64,000 bases of DNA from DATARH01 sp035309005 (lineage in GTDB: Bacteria > Pseudomonadota > Alphaproteobacteria > ATCC43930 > CGMCC-115725). Below the pieces are notes generated by a model. The model saw nothing but the letters and a program-made list of their open reading frames with translations, did not search any database and had not been told where the DNA came from. Where the stretch lies: the NCBI GenBank assembly GCA_035309005.1, contig DATGFP010000155.1, forward strand, positions 1-64,000, read 5' to 3'. Position numbers and translations under genes: made by a program. This document shows, piece by piece, positions 23,744-32,269 of this stretch. Within the stretch, counting starts at the first letter, position 1, and each line of letters starts with the position of its first letter.

Positions 23744-24202
23744 ATGCGTTGCCCGTTCTGCGGCGCCGATGACACCCAGGTCAAGGATTCGCGGCCGACC
23801 GACGATCGCGGCGCGATCCGCCGGCGGCGCTTTTGCGCCAATTGCGCGGCGCGCTTCACGACCTTCGAGCGGGTGCAGCTGCGCGAACTGACCGTATTGA
23901 AAAAGAACAACCAGCGCGAGCCGTTCGACCGCGACAAGCTGGCGCGCTCGATCTATGTCGCGCTGCGCAAGCGGCCCGTTGAGCCCGAGCGGGTCGAGCG
24001 CATCATCAATTCGCTGGTGCGCCAGCTCGAAAGCTCGGGCGAGACCGAGATTCCCAGCGACATGGTCGGCGAACTGGTGATGGAGGCGCTCGCCAGCCTC
24101 GACCAGGTCGCCTATATCCGGTTCGCCTCGGTCTACCGCAATTTCCGCGAGGCCAAGGATTTCGGCGAGTTCGTCGGCCGCATCGCCGCCGACGGCGACT
24201 GA
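23744..24202 (+). CDS. nrdR: Transcriptional repressor NrdR
   Basis: A 152-residue NrdR. The zinc ribbon has Cys3, Cys6, Cys31 and Cys34 (MRCPFCG and RRRFCANC), followed by the ATP-cone domain (VLKKNNQREPFDRDKLARSI). It senses dATP/ATP and represses ribonucleotide reductase genes through NrdR boxes. Length is standard. Probably cotranscribed with glyA and the riboflavin genes, as in related genomes. Confidence 0.97.
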   Translation: MRCPFCGADDTQVKDSRPTDDRGAIRRRRFCANCAARFTTFERVQLRELTVLKKNNQREPFDRDKLARSIYVALRKRPVEPERVERIINSLVRQLESSGETEIPSDMVGELVMEALASLDQVAYIRFASVYRNFREAKDFGEFVGRIAADGD

Positions 24203-24217
24203 CCCGGTTCGTTTCAC

Positions 24218-24303
24218 CGTCATTGCGAGGAGCGGAGCGACGAAGCAATCTCGTCCCGAGCGTATTCAGCTCCATGAGATTGCTTCGCTTCGCTCGCAAT
24301 GAC
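24218..24303. repeat. Palindromic intergenic repeat, family B, overlapping the ribD start
   Basis: A full copy bounded by CGTCATTGCGAGGAGC and the GCTCGCAATGAC end, with inner GAAGCAATCTC and GAGATTGCTTC. The last bases contain the ATG (24299-24301) used as the longest ribD start. Confidence 0.9.
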
Positions 24304-25408
24304 AGCAGCCTCTATTGATCTGATGGCGATGCGGGGGGCGCTCTCGCTGGCGCGGCGCGGGCTCGGCAATGTGTGGCCGAACCCGGCGGTGGGTTGCGTC
24401 ATCGTTCGCGACGGGCGGGTCGTCGGGCGCGGCTGGACACAGCCGGGCGGCCGGCCGCATGCCGAAGCCGAGGCGCTGGCCCGCGCCGGCGAGGGCGCGC
24501 GGGGCGCTACCGCCTACGTCACGCTCGAACCGTGCTGCCATTGGGGCAAGACGCCGCCCTGCGCCGACGCGCTGATCGCGGCCGGGGTGCGCCGCGTCGT
24601 CGTCGCGGTCGAGGATCCCGATCCGCGGGTCGCCGGCGGCGGCATCGCGCGCCTGCGCGAGGCCGGGCTCGCGGTCGAAACGGGCCTCTGCGAAGCCGAA
24701 GCCGCCGAACTCAACGCCGGCTTTTTCATGCGGGTGCGGCTGGGACGCCCGCTGGTGACGCTGAAGCTCGCGACCTCGCTCGACGGCCGCATCGCGACCG
24801 CCAGCGGCGAGAGCCGCTGGATCACCGGCGCCGCGTCGCGCGAGCGGGCGCACCTGCTGCGCGCGATGCATGACGCGGTGCTCGTCGGCACCGGCACGGC
24901 GATCGCCGACGACCCCGAGCTGACCTGCCGCCTGCCGGGGCTCGCGGGTCGCTCGCCGCTGCGCATCGTCCTCGACCGCCAGCTGCGCATCCCCTCCGCC
25001 TCGCGCCTCTTCACCACCGCGCGCGACGTGCCGACCTGGGTGCTGACCCCGGCTACGGCTGACGCCGCCCGCCAGCAGGCGTTGCGGGATTCCGGGGTCG
25101 AAATCGTCGCGGTCGAGCTCGACGCGGCGGGCGACATCGATCTGGCTGCGGCGCTCGGGCGGCTCGCCGAGCGCGGCCTGACGCGGCTCCTGGTCGAGGG
25201 CGGCGGCCGGCTCGCCGCCGCGCTGCTGCGAAGCGGGCTGGTCGACCGCCTCCTATGGTTTCACGCGCCGCTGCTGCTTGGCGGCGACGCGGTCCCGGCG
25301 ATCGCCGCGCTCGGCCTCGATGCCCTCGCCGACGCGCCCGCCTTCGAGCCGCTCGCCAGCGAACGGCTGGGCGACGACGCGCTGTCGACCTTCCGCCGGC
25401 GGCCCTAG
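24299..25408 (+). CDS. ribD: Bifunctional riboflavin deaminase/reductase RibD
   Basis: 369 residues with two domains. The N-terminal deaminase has HAE (54-56) and PCC-x7-PPC (78-88) zinc ligands; the C-terminal reductase has TLKLATSLDGRIATASGES, WITGAASRERAHLLRAMHDAVLVGTGT and LLVEGGGRLAAALL. It performs the second and third steps from GTP to riboflavin. The ATG at 24299 lies inside a family B repeat; ATG at 24323 (MAMRGALSLARRG) gives an equally good N-terminus and is not part of the repeat. Neither has a strong ribosome site. Confidence 0.94.
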   Translation: MTAASIDLMAMRGALSLARRGLGNVWPNPAVGCVIVRDGRVVGRGWTQPGGRPHAEAEALARAGEGARGATAYVTLEPCCHWGKTPPCADALIAAGVRRVVVAVEDPDPRVAGGGIARLREAGLAVETGLCEAEAAELNAGFFMRVRLGRPLVTLKLATSLDGRIATASGESRWITGAASRERAHLLRAMHDAVLVGTGTAIADDPELTCRLPGLAGRSPLRIVLDRQLRIPSASRLFTTARDVPTWVLTPATADAARQQALRDSGVEIVAVELDAAGDIDLAAALGRLAERGLTRLLVEGGGRLAAALLRSGLVDRLLWFHAPLLLGGDAVPAIAALGLDALADAPAFEPLASERLGDDALSTFRRRP

Positions 25409-25484
25409 CCGCCAGCGGCGATCGTGCCGGGCCCGCCGCCGCCCCCGGGGCATGCGCGAAACGCGCTGGCCAATCGCCCGCGAG

Positions 25485-25501
25485 GCCCCTAGCCTAGGGG
25501 C
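25485..25501. promoter_or_regulatory. 17-base palindrome abutting the ribE start codon
   Basis: GCCCCTAG-C-CTAGGGGC is a perfect palindrome ending one base before the ribE ATG. The only purine-rich ribosome-site-like sequence (AGGGG) is inside its right arm. It could be an operator or a small hairpin that modulates ribE initiation. No FMN-riboswitch core was recognised around it. Confidence 0.45.
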
Positions 25502-26128
25502 ATGTTCACCGGGATCATCACCGATGTTGGGCGGGTGCGCCGGCTGAGCCGCGAGGAGGGGGCGGGCGGCGGCCTGGCGCTGACGATCGCCACCGCCTAC
25601 GCCAGCGCCGACATCGCGTTGGGCGCCTCGATCGCCTGCTCGGGGGTGTGCCTGACCGTCACCAGGGTCGAGGCGGGCGCTTTTTCGGCCGACGCCTCGG
25701 CCGAGACGCTGGCATGCTCGACGCTGGGCGATTGGACCGAGGGCACCCAAGTCAACCTCGAACGCGCGCTGCGGGCCGGCGACGAATTGGGCGGCCACAT
25801 CGTCTCGGGCCATGTCGACGGCGTCGCCGAACTCGTCGAGCGCCGCCCGGAAGGCGAGTCGGTGCGGCTCGTCATCGCGGCGCCGGCGGCGCTGATGCCG
25901 TTGATCGCGACCAAGGGGTCGGTCGCGCTCGACGGCGTCAGCCTGACCGTCAACGAGATCGCGGGCGACCGTTTCGGGGTCAACCTCATTCCCTATACGC
26001 TGTTTCACACCGCCTTCAGCGCGGCGCGTCCCGGCCAGCGGATGAACCTCGAAATCGACCCCTTGGCGCGCTATGTCGCCCGACTGCTGGCGACCGGCGC
26101 GGCCAGCCCGCAGGGGGGCGCGTCATGA
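25502..26128 (+). CDS. ribE: Riboflavin synthase alpha chain
   Basis: 208 residues made of two homologous lumazine-binding repeats: the first starts MFTGIITDVGRVRRL, the second GGHIVSGHVDGVAELVERR. Other family elements are SIACSGVCLTVT and SVALDGVSLTVNEI. The trimeric enzyme dismutates two 6,7-dimethyl-8-ribityllumazine molecules to riboflavin. Its stop overlaps the ribH start (ATGA). Confidence 0.96.
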   Translation: MFTGIITDVGRVRRLSREEGAGGGLALTIATAYASADIALGASIACSGVCLTVTRVEAGAFSADASAETLACSTLGDWTEGTQVNLERALRAGDELGGHIVSGHVDGVAELVERRPEGESVRLVIAAPAALMPLIATKGSVALDGVSLTVNEIAGDRFGVNLIPYTLFHTAFSAARPGQRMNLEIDPLARYVARLLATGAASPQGGAS

Positions 26129-26571
26129 CGCGGCCGCCGCATCTGCTGCTGATCGAGGCGCCCTATTACCGGCACCTCGCGGCGCTGCTGCGCGAGGGCG
26201 CCGAGCGCGCGGTCGCCGCGGCCGGCGCGACCTGCGAGGTCGTCGCGGTGCCGGGCGCCTTCGAGATCCCGCCGGCGATCGCGCTGGCGGCCAAGGCGGC
26301 CGAGCGCTTCGACGGCTATGTCGCGCTGGGCTGCGTCATTCGCGGCGAGACAACGCATTACGACCATATCTGCGCCGAGACCGCGCGCTCGCTGCAGGAC
26401 CTCGCGGTGCGCGACGGCCTCGCCATCGGCTACGGCATCCTGACCGTCGAGAACGAGGCGCAGGCCCTGGTGCGCGCCGCGGTCGACGGCCGCGACAAGG
26501 GCGGCGAGGCGACCCGCGCCTGCCTCGCGCTCGTCGAGCTGCGGCGGCGCTTCCAGGGCAGCGAACAATGA
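26125..26571 (+). CDS. ribH: 6,7-dimethyl-8-ribityllumazine synthase
   Basis: 148 residues. PGAFEIPPAIALAAK and GCVIRGETTHYDHICAE (containing the catalytic His) are lumazine-synthase signatures, followed by IGYGILTVENEAQAL. It condenses the ribD-pathway product with 3,4-dihydroxybutanone phosphate. In many relatives a ribBA gene lies between ribE and ribH; here the two overlap directly. The stop overlaps nusB. Confidence 0.96.
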   Translation: MTRPPHLLLIEAPYYRHLAALLREGAERAVAAAGATCEVVAVPGAFEIPPAIALAAKAAERFDGYVALGCVIRGETTHYDHICAETARSLQDLAVRDGLAIGYGILTVENEAQALVRAAVDGRDKGGEATRACLALVELRRRFQGSEQ

Positions 26572-27062
26572 ACCCGGCCCCGGAAGCCGAGGGCGCCCCG
26601 CGCCATGGCGGCGGCGCGCGGCGGCGCAGCAATGCCCGGCTCGGCGCGGTGCAGGCGCTCTACCAGCTGGAGCTCAACCCGGGGCTCGGGGCCGAGGGGG
26701 TGATCCGCGAATTCGTCCGCCACCGGCTCGGCCGCGAGATCGACGGCGACGTCTACGGCGAAGCCGACGAGGCCCTCTTCGCCGAGCTCGTGCGCGGCGT
26801 CGCCGGCGACCGCGAGCGGCTCGACGAGACGCTCTCGGCGGCGCTCAGCGAGGAGTGGCCGCTTTCCCGCCTCGAAACCCTGCTGCGGCTGATCCTCGAA
26901 GCGGGCGCCTTCGAACTGGTGCACCGGCCCGACATCCCGCCGCGCGTCACGCTCAGCGAATATATCGCGATCGCCTACGCCTTCTTCGACGGCAAGGAGC
27001 CGGGCCTCGCCAATGGCGTGCTCGACCGGCTCGCCCGCGCCCTGCGCGGCGCCGATTTGTAG
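26568..27062 (+). CDS. nusB: Transcription antitermination factor NusB
   Basis: 164 residues. The N-terminal 20 are a disordered Gly/Arg stretch; the NusB fold begins with RSNARLGAVQALYQLELN and contains LLRLILEAGAFELVHRPDIP, VTLSEYIAIAYAFFDGKEPG and the terminal VLDRLARALR. With NusE it binds boxA RNA for rRNA antitermination. The start is an ATG overlapping ribH, and it probably ends this operon. Confidence 0.95.
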   Translation: MNPAPEAEGAPRHGGGARRRSNARLGAVQALYQLELNPGLGAEGVIREFVRHRLGREIDGDVYGEADEALFAELVRGVAGDRERLDETLSAALSEEWPLSRLETLLRLILEAGAFELVHRPDIPPRVTLSEYIAIAYAFFDGKEPGLANGVLDRLARALRGADL

Positions 27063-27211
27063 GCCCCGCCGAACGCTGGCGCGCCCGGGCGAAGCGGCGA
27101 TCCTGCGGTTGCCTCAAAATTAGTCTTCTGGCATGGTGCCGCTGCCCTGACCAACCCCCGCGGGCGCGGGGCGAGGGCGTTTGTCCCCGATCGTCGCGAA
27201 GGAACTGACCG

Positions 27212-29311
27212 ATGGCGCCAGCCTACATTCTTGTCATTGCCTGCGGCTTGCTGGCGCTGGCCTATGGCGTGCTGACCAGCCGCAGCGTCTTGGCGGCCAA
27301 CGCCGGCAACGCCCGCATGCAGGAGATTTCGGGCGCGGTGCAGGTCGGCGCCAGCGCTTATCTCAACCGGCAATACCGCACGATCGCGATCGTCGGCGTC
27401 GTGATCCTGATCATCCTCGGCGTCACTCTCGGGAAGTGGGTGGCGCTCGGCTACCTGATCGGATCGGTGTTGTCCGGCGCGACCGGCTATATCGGGATGA
27501 ACGTCTCGGTGCGGGCCAACGTGCGCACCGCGCAGGCGGCCCGCAGCGGGCTCGCCGCCGGGCTCGACATCGCCTTCAAGGCCGGCGCGGTGACGGGCAT
27601 GCTGGTGGTCGGCCTCGGCCTCCTCGGCGCCGGCTGCTATTACTTCATCCTGCGCGGCATCTTTCCCGGCGACGATCTGCGCCCGGTCTTGGAGCCGATG
27701 GTGGCGCTCGGCTTCGGCGCCTCGCTGATCTCGATCTTCGCTCGATTGGGCGGCGGCATCTTCACCAAGGGCGCCGATGTCGGGGCCGACCTCGTCGGAA
27801 AGGTCGAGGCCGGCATCCCCGAGGACGATCCGCGCAACCCCGCGGTCATCGCCGACAATGTCGGCGACAATGTCGGCGACTGCGCCGGGATGGCGGCTGA
27901 CCTCTTCGAGACCTACGTCGTGACGATCGTCGCGACGATGCTGTTGGCCGCGATCTTTTTCGCCCCGCCGTTGCGCGACAAGCTCCTCGTCATGCCGCTG
28001 GCGATCGGCGCGGTGTGCATCGTGACTTCGGTCATCGGCACCTATTTCGTCCGGCTCGGCGCCGATAACGGCATCATGCGGGCGCTCTACAAGGGGCTGA
28101 TCGCGACCGGCGTGCTGTCGGTATTGGCGATCGCGCTCGTGATCCATCTGCTGGTCGGGCTCGCCGACCCGCTGGCGGTGGTCGGCGGCGCGACGATAAA
28201 CGGCACCCGCCTTTTGTGGTGCGCGGTCGTCGGCCTGGCGGTGACCGGCGCGATCGTGTGGATCACCGAATTCTACACCGCGACCGAATACCGCCCGGTG
28301 CGCAGCATCGCGCTGTCGTCGACCACCGGCCACGGCACCAACGTGATCCAGGGCTTGGCGGTATCGATGGAGGCGACCGCGCTGCCGGTCATCGTGATCT
28401 GCGTCGGCATCGTCGCGTCCTTTATCCTGGCCGGTCTCTTCGGCATCGCGATCGCCGCGACGACGATGCTGGCCCTGGCCGGCATGATCGTCGCGCTCGA
28501 CGCCTATGGCCCGGTGACCGACAACGCCGGCGGCATCGCCGAGATGGCCGACCTGCCCCCGGAGGTGCGCCGCACCACCGACGCGCTCGACGCGGTCGGC
28601 AACACCACCAAGGCGGTGACCAAGGGCTACGCGATCGGCTCCGCCGCGCTTGCCTCGCTCGTCCTCTTCGCCGCCTACACCGAGGATCTGAAGCATTATT
28701 TCCCGAAGCTCGATGTGCATTTCACGCTGCAGGACCCCTACGTCGTGATCGGCCTCTTCATCGGCGGCCTCCTGCCCTATCTCTTCGGCTCGCTCGGCAT
28801 GCAGGCGGTCGGCCGCTCGGCCGGCGCGATCGTCGTCGAGGTGCGCCGCCAATTCCGCGAAATCCCTGGCATCATGGAAGGCACCGCCAAGCCCGATTAC
28901 AGCCTCGCCGTCGATCTGCTGACCAAGGCGGCGATCCGCGAGATGATCGTCCCCTCGCTCCTGCCGGTGCTGGCGCCGATCGTGCTGTGGGCGATCGTCG
29001 CCGCGATCGCCGGACTGGCCGCCGGGTTTGCCTCGCTCGGCGCGATGCTGCTCGGCACGATCGTCACCGGGCTCTTTGTCGCGATCTCGATGACTTCCGG
29101 CGGCGGCGCCTGGGACAACGCCAAGAAATACATCGAGGAGGGCCACCACGGCGGCAAGGGCTCGGAGGCGCACAAGGCCGCCGTCACCGGCGACACGGTC
29201 GGCGACCCCTACAAGGACACTGCGGGCCCGGCGGTCAACCCGATGATCAAGATCACCAACATCGTCGCCCTCCTGCTCCTGGCGATCCTCGGCCGCTGGA
29301 TCGGCGGCTGA
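27212..29311 (+). CDS. hppA: K+-independent membrane-bound H+-translocating pyrophosphatase
   Basis: 699 residues with about 16 hydrophobic segments. The pyrophosphate site contains GGGIFTKGADVGADLVGKVE and EDDPRNPAVIADNVGDNVGD, and the C-terminal side GGAWDNAKKYIEEG and TGDTVGDPYKDTAGPA. Lys467 in GNTTKAVTKGYA replaces the Ala of K+-dependent enzymes, marking this as the K+-independent, proton-pumping type. It couples PPi hydrolysis to proton export, useful under low energy. The start has GAAGGAA upstream. The gene has its own 149-base leader after nusB; thiL, often found here, is absent. Confidence 0.96.
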   Translation: MAPAYILVIACGLLALAYGVLTSRSVLAANAGNARMQEISGAVQVGASAYLNRQYRTIAIVGVVILIILGVTLGKWVALGYLIGSVLSGATGYIGMNVSVRANVRTAQAARSGLAAGLDIAFKAGAVTGMLVVGLGLLGAGCYYFILRGIFPGDDLRPVLEPMVALGFGASLISIFARLGGGIFTKGADVGADLVGKVEAGIPEDDPRNPAVIADNVGDNVGDCAGMAADLFETYVVTIVATMLLAAIFFAPPLRDKLLVMPLAIGAVCIVTSVIGTYFVRLGADNGIMRALYKGLIATGVLSVLAIALVIHLLVGLADPLAVVGGATINGTRLLWCAVVGLAVTGAIVWITEFYTATEYRPVRSIALSSTTGHGTNVIQGLAVSMEATALPVIVICVGIVASFILAGLFGIAIAATTMLALAGMIVALDAYGPVTDNAGGIAEMADLPPEVRRTTDALDAVGNTTKAVTKGYAIGSAALASLVLFAAYTEDLKHYFPKLDVHFTLQDPYVVIGLFIGGLLPYLFGSLGMQAVGRSAGAIVVEVRRQFREIPGIMEGTAKPDYSLAVDLLTKAAIREMIVPSLLPVLAPIVLWAIVAAIAGLAAGFASLGAMLLGTIVTGLFVAISMTSGGGAWDNAKKYIEEGHHGGKGSEAHKAAVTGDTVGDPYKDTAGPAVNPMIKITNIVALLLLAILGRWIGG

Positions 29312-29658
29312 GCCGCCTCGGCATCGCCGTTATTGAGGCTGTCATTGCGAGGAGCGGCGCGACGAAGCAATCCGGTGGGCTCGCAATGACGAAGCATCGA
29401 GCGAGGAACCGGGAACGATCGCGCGAATTCTGTGTTAACCAATTGGGAGAAGTGTGTGGTTGCTTGATTCGACCGGCCGCGCCGCCCAGCACTCGGCCCG
29501 AAGCCGCGCGCGCCTCGACTAAAAAGCGCTAGGAAAAAGCTGTTCGGCGACAACGCGTTGCGCCTCTGCCCGCGCCTCTGCGGCTAGAGTGTCGGGAGTT
29601 TCCCCGACTGACAAATGATGAAAGGCGAGGCGATGATGACCGAACGGGGCGCACCGCG
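29312..29658. other. Intergenic region downstream of hppA
   Basis: About 350 bases. It holds a truncated family B repeat (29341-29391), a stretch with GTTAACCAATTGG around 29434, and near the right end the hairpin GTCGGG-AGTTTC-CCCGAC (about 29592-29609). Short open frames exist but have neither ribosome sites nor recognisable products. Confidence 0.5.
29341..29391. repeat. Internally deleted family B repeat
   Basis: The left half GTCATTGCGAGGAGC...GAAGCAATC is intact, and the right end CTCGCAATGACG is present, but the central spacer and inner GATTGCTTC arm are missing. The copy is 51 bases against about 86 in complete ones. Confidence 0.85.
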
Positions 29659-29901
29659 ATGGATCTGAAGCGAGGCTTGACGCGGCTTGCCATCGCCGCC
29701 GTGACGATGTGGTTCATCTTCTGGACCGTCGCCTACGTGATGCATCCCTATTCGTCGCTGACGCCGGAGCCGGCGACCTTTCTGATCCGCCTGATGGCGT
29801 GGAAGGTCATCGCGCCGTGTACTGTCGCGATCGTTTTGTTCGGCACCTGGATTGGGCTGGGGTTGCGGGCGAGAATGGGACCCCCGATGATGCGGGGGTG
29901 A
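29659..29901 (+). CDS. Small two-helix membrane protein
   Basis: 80 residues. A first transmembrane helix spans about 10-28 (LAIAAVTMWFIFWTVAYVM) and a second about 50-68 (VIAPCTVAIVLFGTWIGLGL), separated by a Pro-containing loop; basic residues before helix 1 put the N-terminus inside. The C-terminal ARMGPPMMRG is hydrophilic. No ribosome site is obvious, so the exact start is uncertain. It ends 32 bases before the amidohydrolase gene and may be cotranscribed. Function unknown. Confidence 0.5.
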   Translation: MDLKRGLTRLAIAAVTMWFIFWTVAYVMHPYSSLTPEPATFLIRLMAWKVIAPCTVAIVLFGTWIGLGLRARMGPPMMRG

Positions 29902-29933
29902 CGACCGGGCGACGGACCGGGGCGGGGGGACGC

Positions 29934-31082
29934 ATGAAATACGACCTCTTGATCCAGCACGGCGAGGTCCTCGACCCCGGCGCCGGCCTCAAGGGCATGC
30001 TCGATGTCGGCGTCGCCGGCGGCAAGATCGTCGAGGTCGCGCCGTCGCTCGCCGCGAACGAGGCGCACCGCACCATCAGCGCGCGCGGCCTCTACGTCAC
30101 GCCGGGCCTGATCGACATCCACGCCCACGTCTTCGTCAACGCGCACGACATGGGCGGCCACACCGACCGCTTCTGCCGGGCGAGCGGCGTCACCACCTTG
30201 TGCGACGCCGGCAGCGCCGGCTCGGCGACCTTCGCCGGGCTGCGCCATGTGCTCGACCATCAGGTCAAAACGCGGGTGCGCGCCTTTGTCAATCTGTCGG
30301 CGATCGGCATCGTCGGCACCTCGCGCGGCGGCGAGCTGTCGCATTTCCCCTATGCCGACCCCGAGGGCTGCGCCCGGACGATCGCCGAGAACCCGGACCT
30401 GGCGATCGGCGTCAAACTGCGCTACGGCCCCGGCATCGTCTGGGAATACACCACGGCGCCCGTCAAGCTGGCGCGCCAGACCGCGGCGATGGCCGGGGTG
30501 CCCTTGATGATCCACATCACCGATTCGCCGATACCGCTCCCCGACATCCTCGCCGAGATGATCCCCGGCGACATCGTCACCCACTGCTACCACGGCCGCG
30601 CCCACGGCATCATGGGCCAGGAAAAGCAGTTGTTGTTGAAGGAGGTGGTCGAGGCGCAGCGCCACGGCATCGTCTTCGACTGCGCCCACGGGCGCAACCA
30701 TTTCAGCTTTGCGATGATCGAGAAGGCGCTCGACCAGGGCTTTCTGCCGGACACGATCTCGACCGATTTGACCTTTACCAGCGCGACGCAAGGTCCGGTG
30801 TGGGACCTCGCGACGACGATGTCGAAGCTGCTCTATTTCGGCATGTCGCTCGACGATCTGATCGCGCGCGCGACCGCCGCGCCGGCCCGCATCATGGGGG
30901 TCGCCGGCACCGTCGGCACATTGAAGCCGGGCGCCAACGCCGACATCGCGCTGCTCGAACGCCGCAACGGCAATTTCGCGATGACCGACAGCGACGGCCA
31001 GACCGTCACCGCGAAGGAACGCCTCCTCGCCCGCATGACGCTGAAGGACGGCCGCGTCACCTACGAGCGGCCGCCCGACTGA
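29934..31082 (+). CDS. Amidohydrolase/deacetylase-family metallohydrolase
   Basis: 382 residues. The metal-binding HAH is in PGLIDIHAHVF (about 58-68), a Lys that may be carbamylated in GVKLRYGPG, further His in IVTHCYHGRAHGI and DCAHGRNHFSF, and the catalytic Asp in ISTDLTFTS. The C-terminal GTLKPGANADIALLERRNGN is typical of the cyclic-amidohydrolase superfamily, especially the branch of N-acyl-amino-acid or oxazolidinone-type deacetylases. The start ATG at 29934 with GGGGGGA upstream aligns with the family N-terminus (MKYDLLIQHGEVLDPG). Substrate unknown. Confidence 0.85.
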   Translation: MKYDLLIQHGEVLDPGAGLKGMLDVGVAGGKIVEVAPSLAANEAHRTISARGLYVTPGLIDIHAHVFVNAHDMGGHTDRFCRASGVTTLCDAGSAGSATFAGLRHVLDHQVKTRVRAFVNLSAIGIVGTSRGGELSHFPYADPEGCARTIAENPDLAIGVKLRYGPGIVWEYTTAPVKLARQTAAMAGVPLMIHITDSPIPLPDILAEMIPGDIVTHCYHGRAHGIMGQEKQLLLKEVVEAQRHGIVFDCAHGRNHFSFAMIEKALDQGFLPDTISTDLTFTSATQGPVWDLATTMSKLLYFGMSLDDLIARATAAPARIMGVAGTVGTLKPGANADIALLERRNGNFAMTDSDGQTVTAKERLLARMTLKDGRVTYERPPD

Positions 31083-31089
31083 TCAGGTG

Positions 31090-31170
31090 CTAGCGCCAGC
31101 GCCGGTAGCCGTAATAGCCGCCGCCGCCAAACAAAAAGAACAGCACGAGGATGATCAGCAAGAGTTCCAT
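31090..31170 (-). CDS. 26-residue single-pass membrane peptide
   Basis: A tiny gene encoding MELLLIILVLFFLFGGGGYY followed by GYRRWR. It is one hydrophobic helix, a tetraglycine hinge and an aromatic, basic tail. A GGAG ribosome site sits at the right distance upstream. Similar tiny leucine-rich peptides with a GGGGYYG tail are common in alphaproteobacteria, which is why I regard it as real. It points toward the end of the amidohydrolase gene, eight bases beyond its stop. Function unknown. Confidence 0.6.
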   Translation of the reverse strand: MELLLIILVLFFLFGGGGYYGYRRWR

Positions 31171-31306
31171 AACCGTCTCCACCGTGTAAATTGTAGGACC
31201 GTAGGGGAAAGATGTGACTGGTGTCATAATAATGCTAACCTCGGAATCTACCTAGATACCGAATCCGTCAAGGATAGGCTTGGGCCGACTTGGGTGAATT
31301 AGCGCG

Positions 31307-32269
31307 ATGAACTCGGGCGTCGGCCGGGTGTGGCCGGCGGCGCTGGCCGCGCTGGCGGGCAGCACAATGGTCGGCACGATGCCGCTGGTCGCGCGCCGGC
31401 TCTACGCCGACGGGCTCGGCGCGCCATCGATGCTGTTCTGGCGCTACGTTCTGGCGCTGGTGGCGCTGGCGGTCGCGGCCCGCGCGCTGCGCCTCGATTT
31501 GCGGCAGGCGGCGCGCGCCGGCGTCTGGCGCATCGTGCTGGTCGGCGCGACGCTGGGCACCGCCCAGACGCTGTGCTTCTGGGAGAGCCTCAAGTGGCTG
31601 GAGACCAGCATCGCGGTCCTCCTCTTCTATACCTACCCGGCGCTGACGCTGATTATCGACCGGCTGGTTTTCAAGCGGCCGATCCGCCGGCGCGCGGTGT
31701 TCTGCATCGCGGTCATCCTGGTGGGCGCCGGGCTGATCACCGCGCCGGGCTTGCGCGGCGGCACGATCGACTGGCGCGGCCTCGCCTGGGCGGTGCCGTC
31801 GCCGATCGTCTACGCGTGCTATCTGGCGATCAACGCCCGGCTGTTGCGCCACCACCCGCCGCTCGTTGGCGCCGGCGCCCTCTTCCTCGGGATGGCGTTG
31901 AGCTTTGCCGCGGCGGCGCTCTTTCTCGGGCTCGAGGTGCCGGCGAGCGCGACGGGGTGGCTCCTCGTGCTGTTCATCGCGCTCGGCCCCGGCGCGCTGA
32001 CCATGACGCTGTTTTCCTATAGCGTGACGCGCCTCGGGGCGAGCGGGTTTGCGGTCCTCGCCAACGCCGAACTGGTCACCGTGGTCCTCCTCGGCACCCT
32101 GGTATTGGGCGAGCGGATGACCCCGGGCCGCGCCCTAGGCGGCGCCCTGATCGTCGCCGGCATCCTGACGCACGCGCTGGCGCGCCAGCCGGCGGCGCTG
32201 GCGGCCCCCACCCTCCCACGCCTGCGGCGCGGGTCCCTCCCTCCCCCGCTTGCGGGGGAGGGGCATTAG
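31307..32269 (+). CDS. EamA-family (DMT superfamily) permease with repeat-derived tail
   Basis: 320 residues with ten predicted transmembrane helices in two EamA repeats (the second begins near residue 155, LAWAVPSPIVYACYLAINAR). Such permeases export or import small metabolites; the cargo is unknown. Conserved points include SMLFWRYVLALV and ETSIAVLLFYTYPALTLIID. The last roughly 20 residues (APTLPRLRRGSLPPPLAGEG) are encoded by a family D repeat, so the original stop has been lost. The ribosome site is weak. Confidence 0.85.
   Translation: MNSGVGRVWPAALAALAGSTMVGTMPLVARRLYADGLGAPSMLFWRYVLALVALAVAARALRLDLRQAARAGVWRIVLVGATLGTAQTLCFWESLKWLETSIAVLLFYTYPALTLIIDRLVFKRPIRRRAVFCIAVILVGAGLITAPGLRGGTIDWRGLAWAVPSPIVYACYLAINARLLRHHPPLVGAGALFLGMALSFAAAALFLGLEVPASATGWLLVLFIALGPGALTMTLFSYSVTRLGASGFAVLANAELVTVVLLGTLVLGERMTPGRALGGALIVAGILTHALARQPAALAAPTLPRLRRGSLPPPLAGEGH

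Noticed and set aside
25409..25501. FMN riboswitch before ribE
   Set aside because: The gap is too short and lacks the conserved RFN core; only a small palindrome is present.
26975..29173. A 732-codon open frame opposite hppA
   Set aside because: Shadow of the pyrophosphatase gene; the protein is an Asp/Arg/His-rich string without domain structure.
29387..29532. A 48-codon frame after hppA
   Set aside because: It begins inside a family B repeat, has no ribosome site and its composition is that of noncoding DNA.
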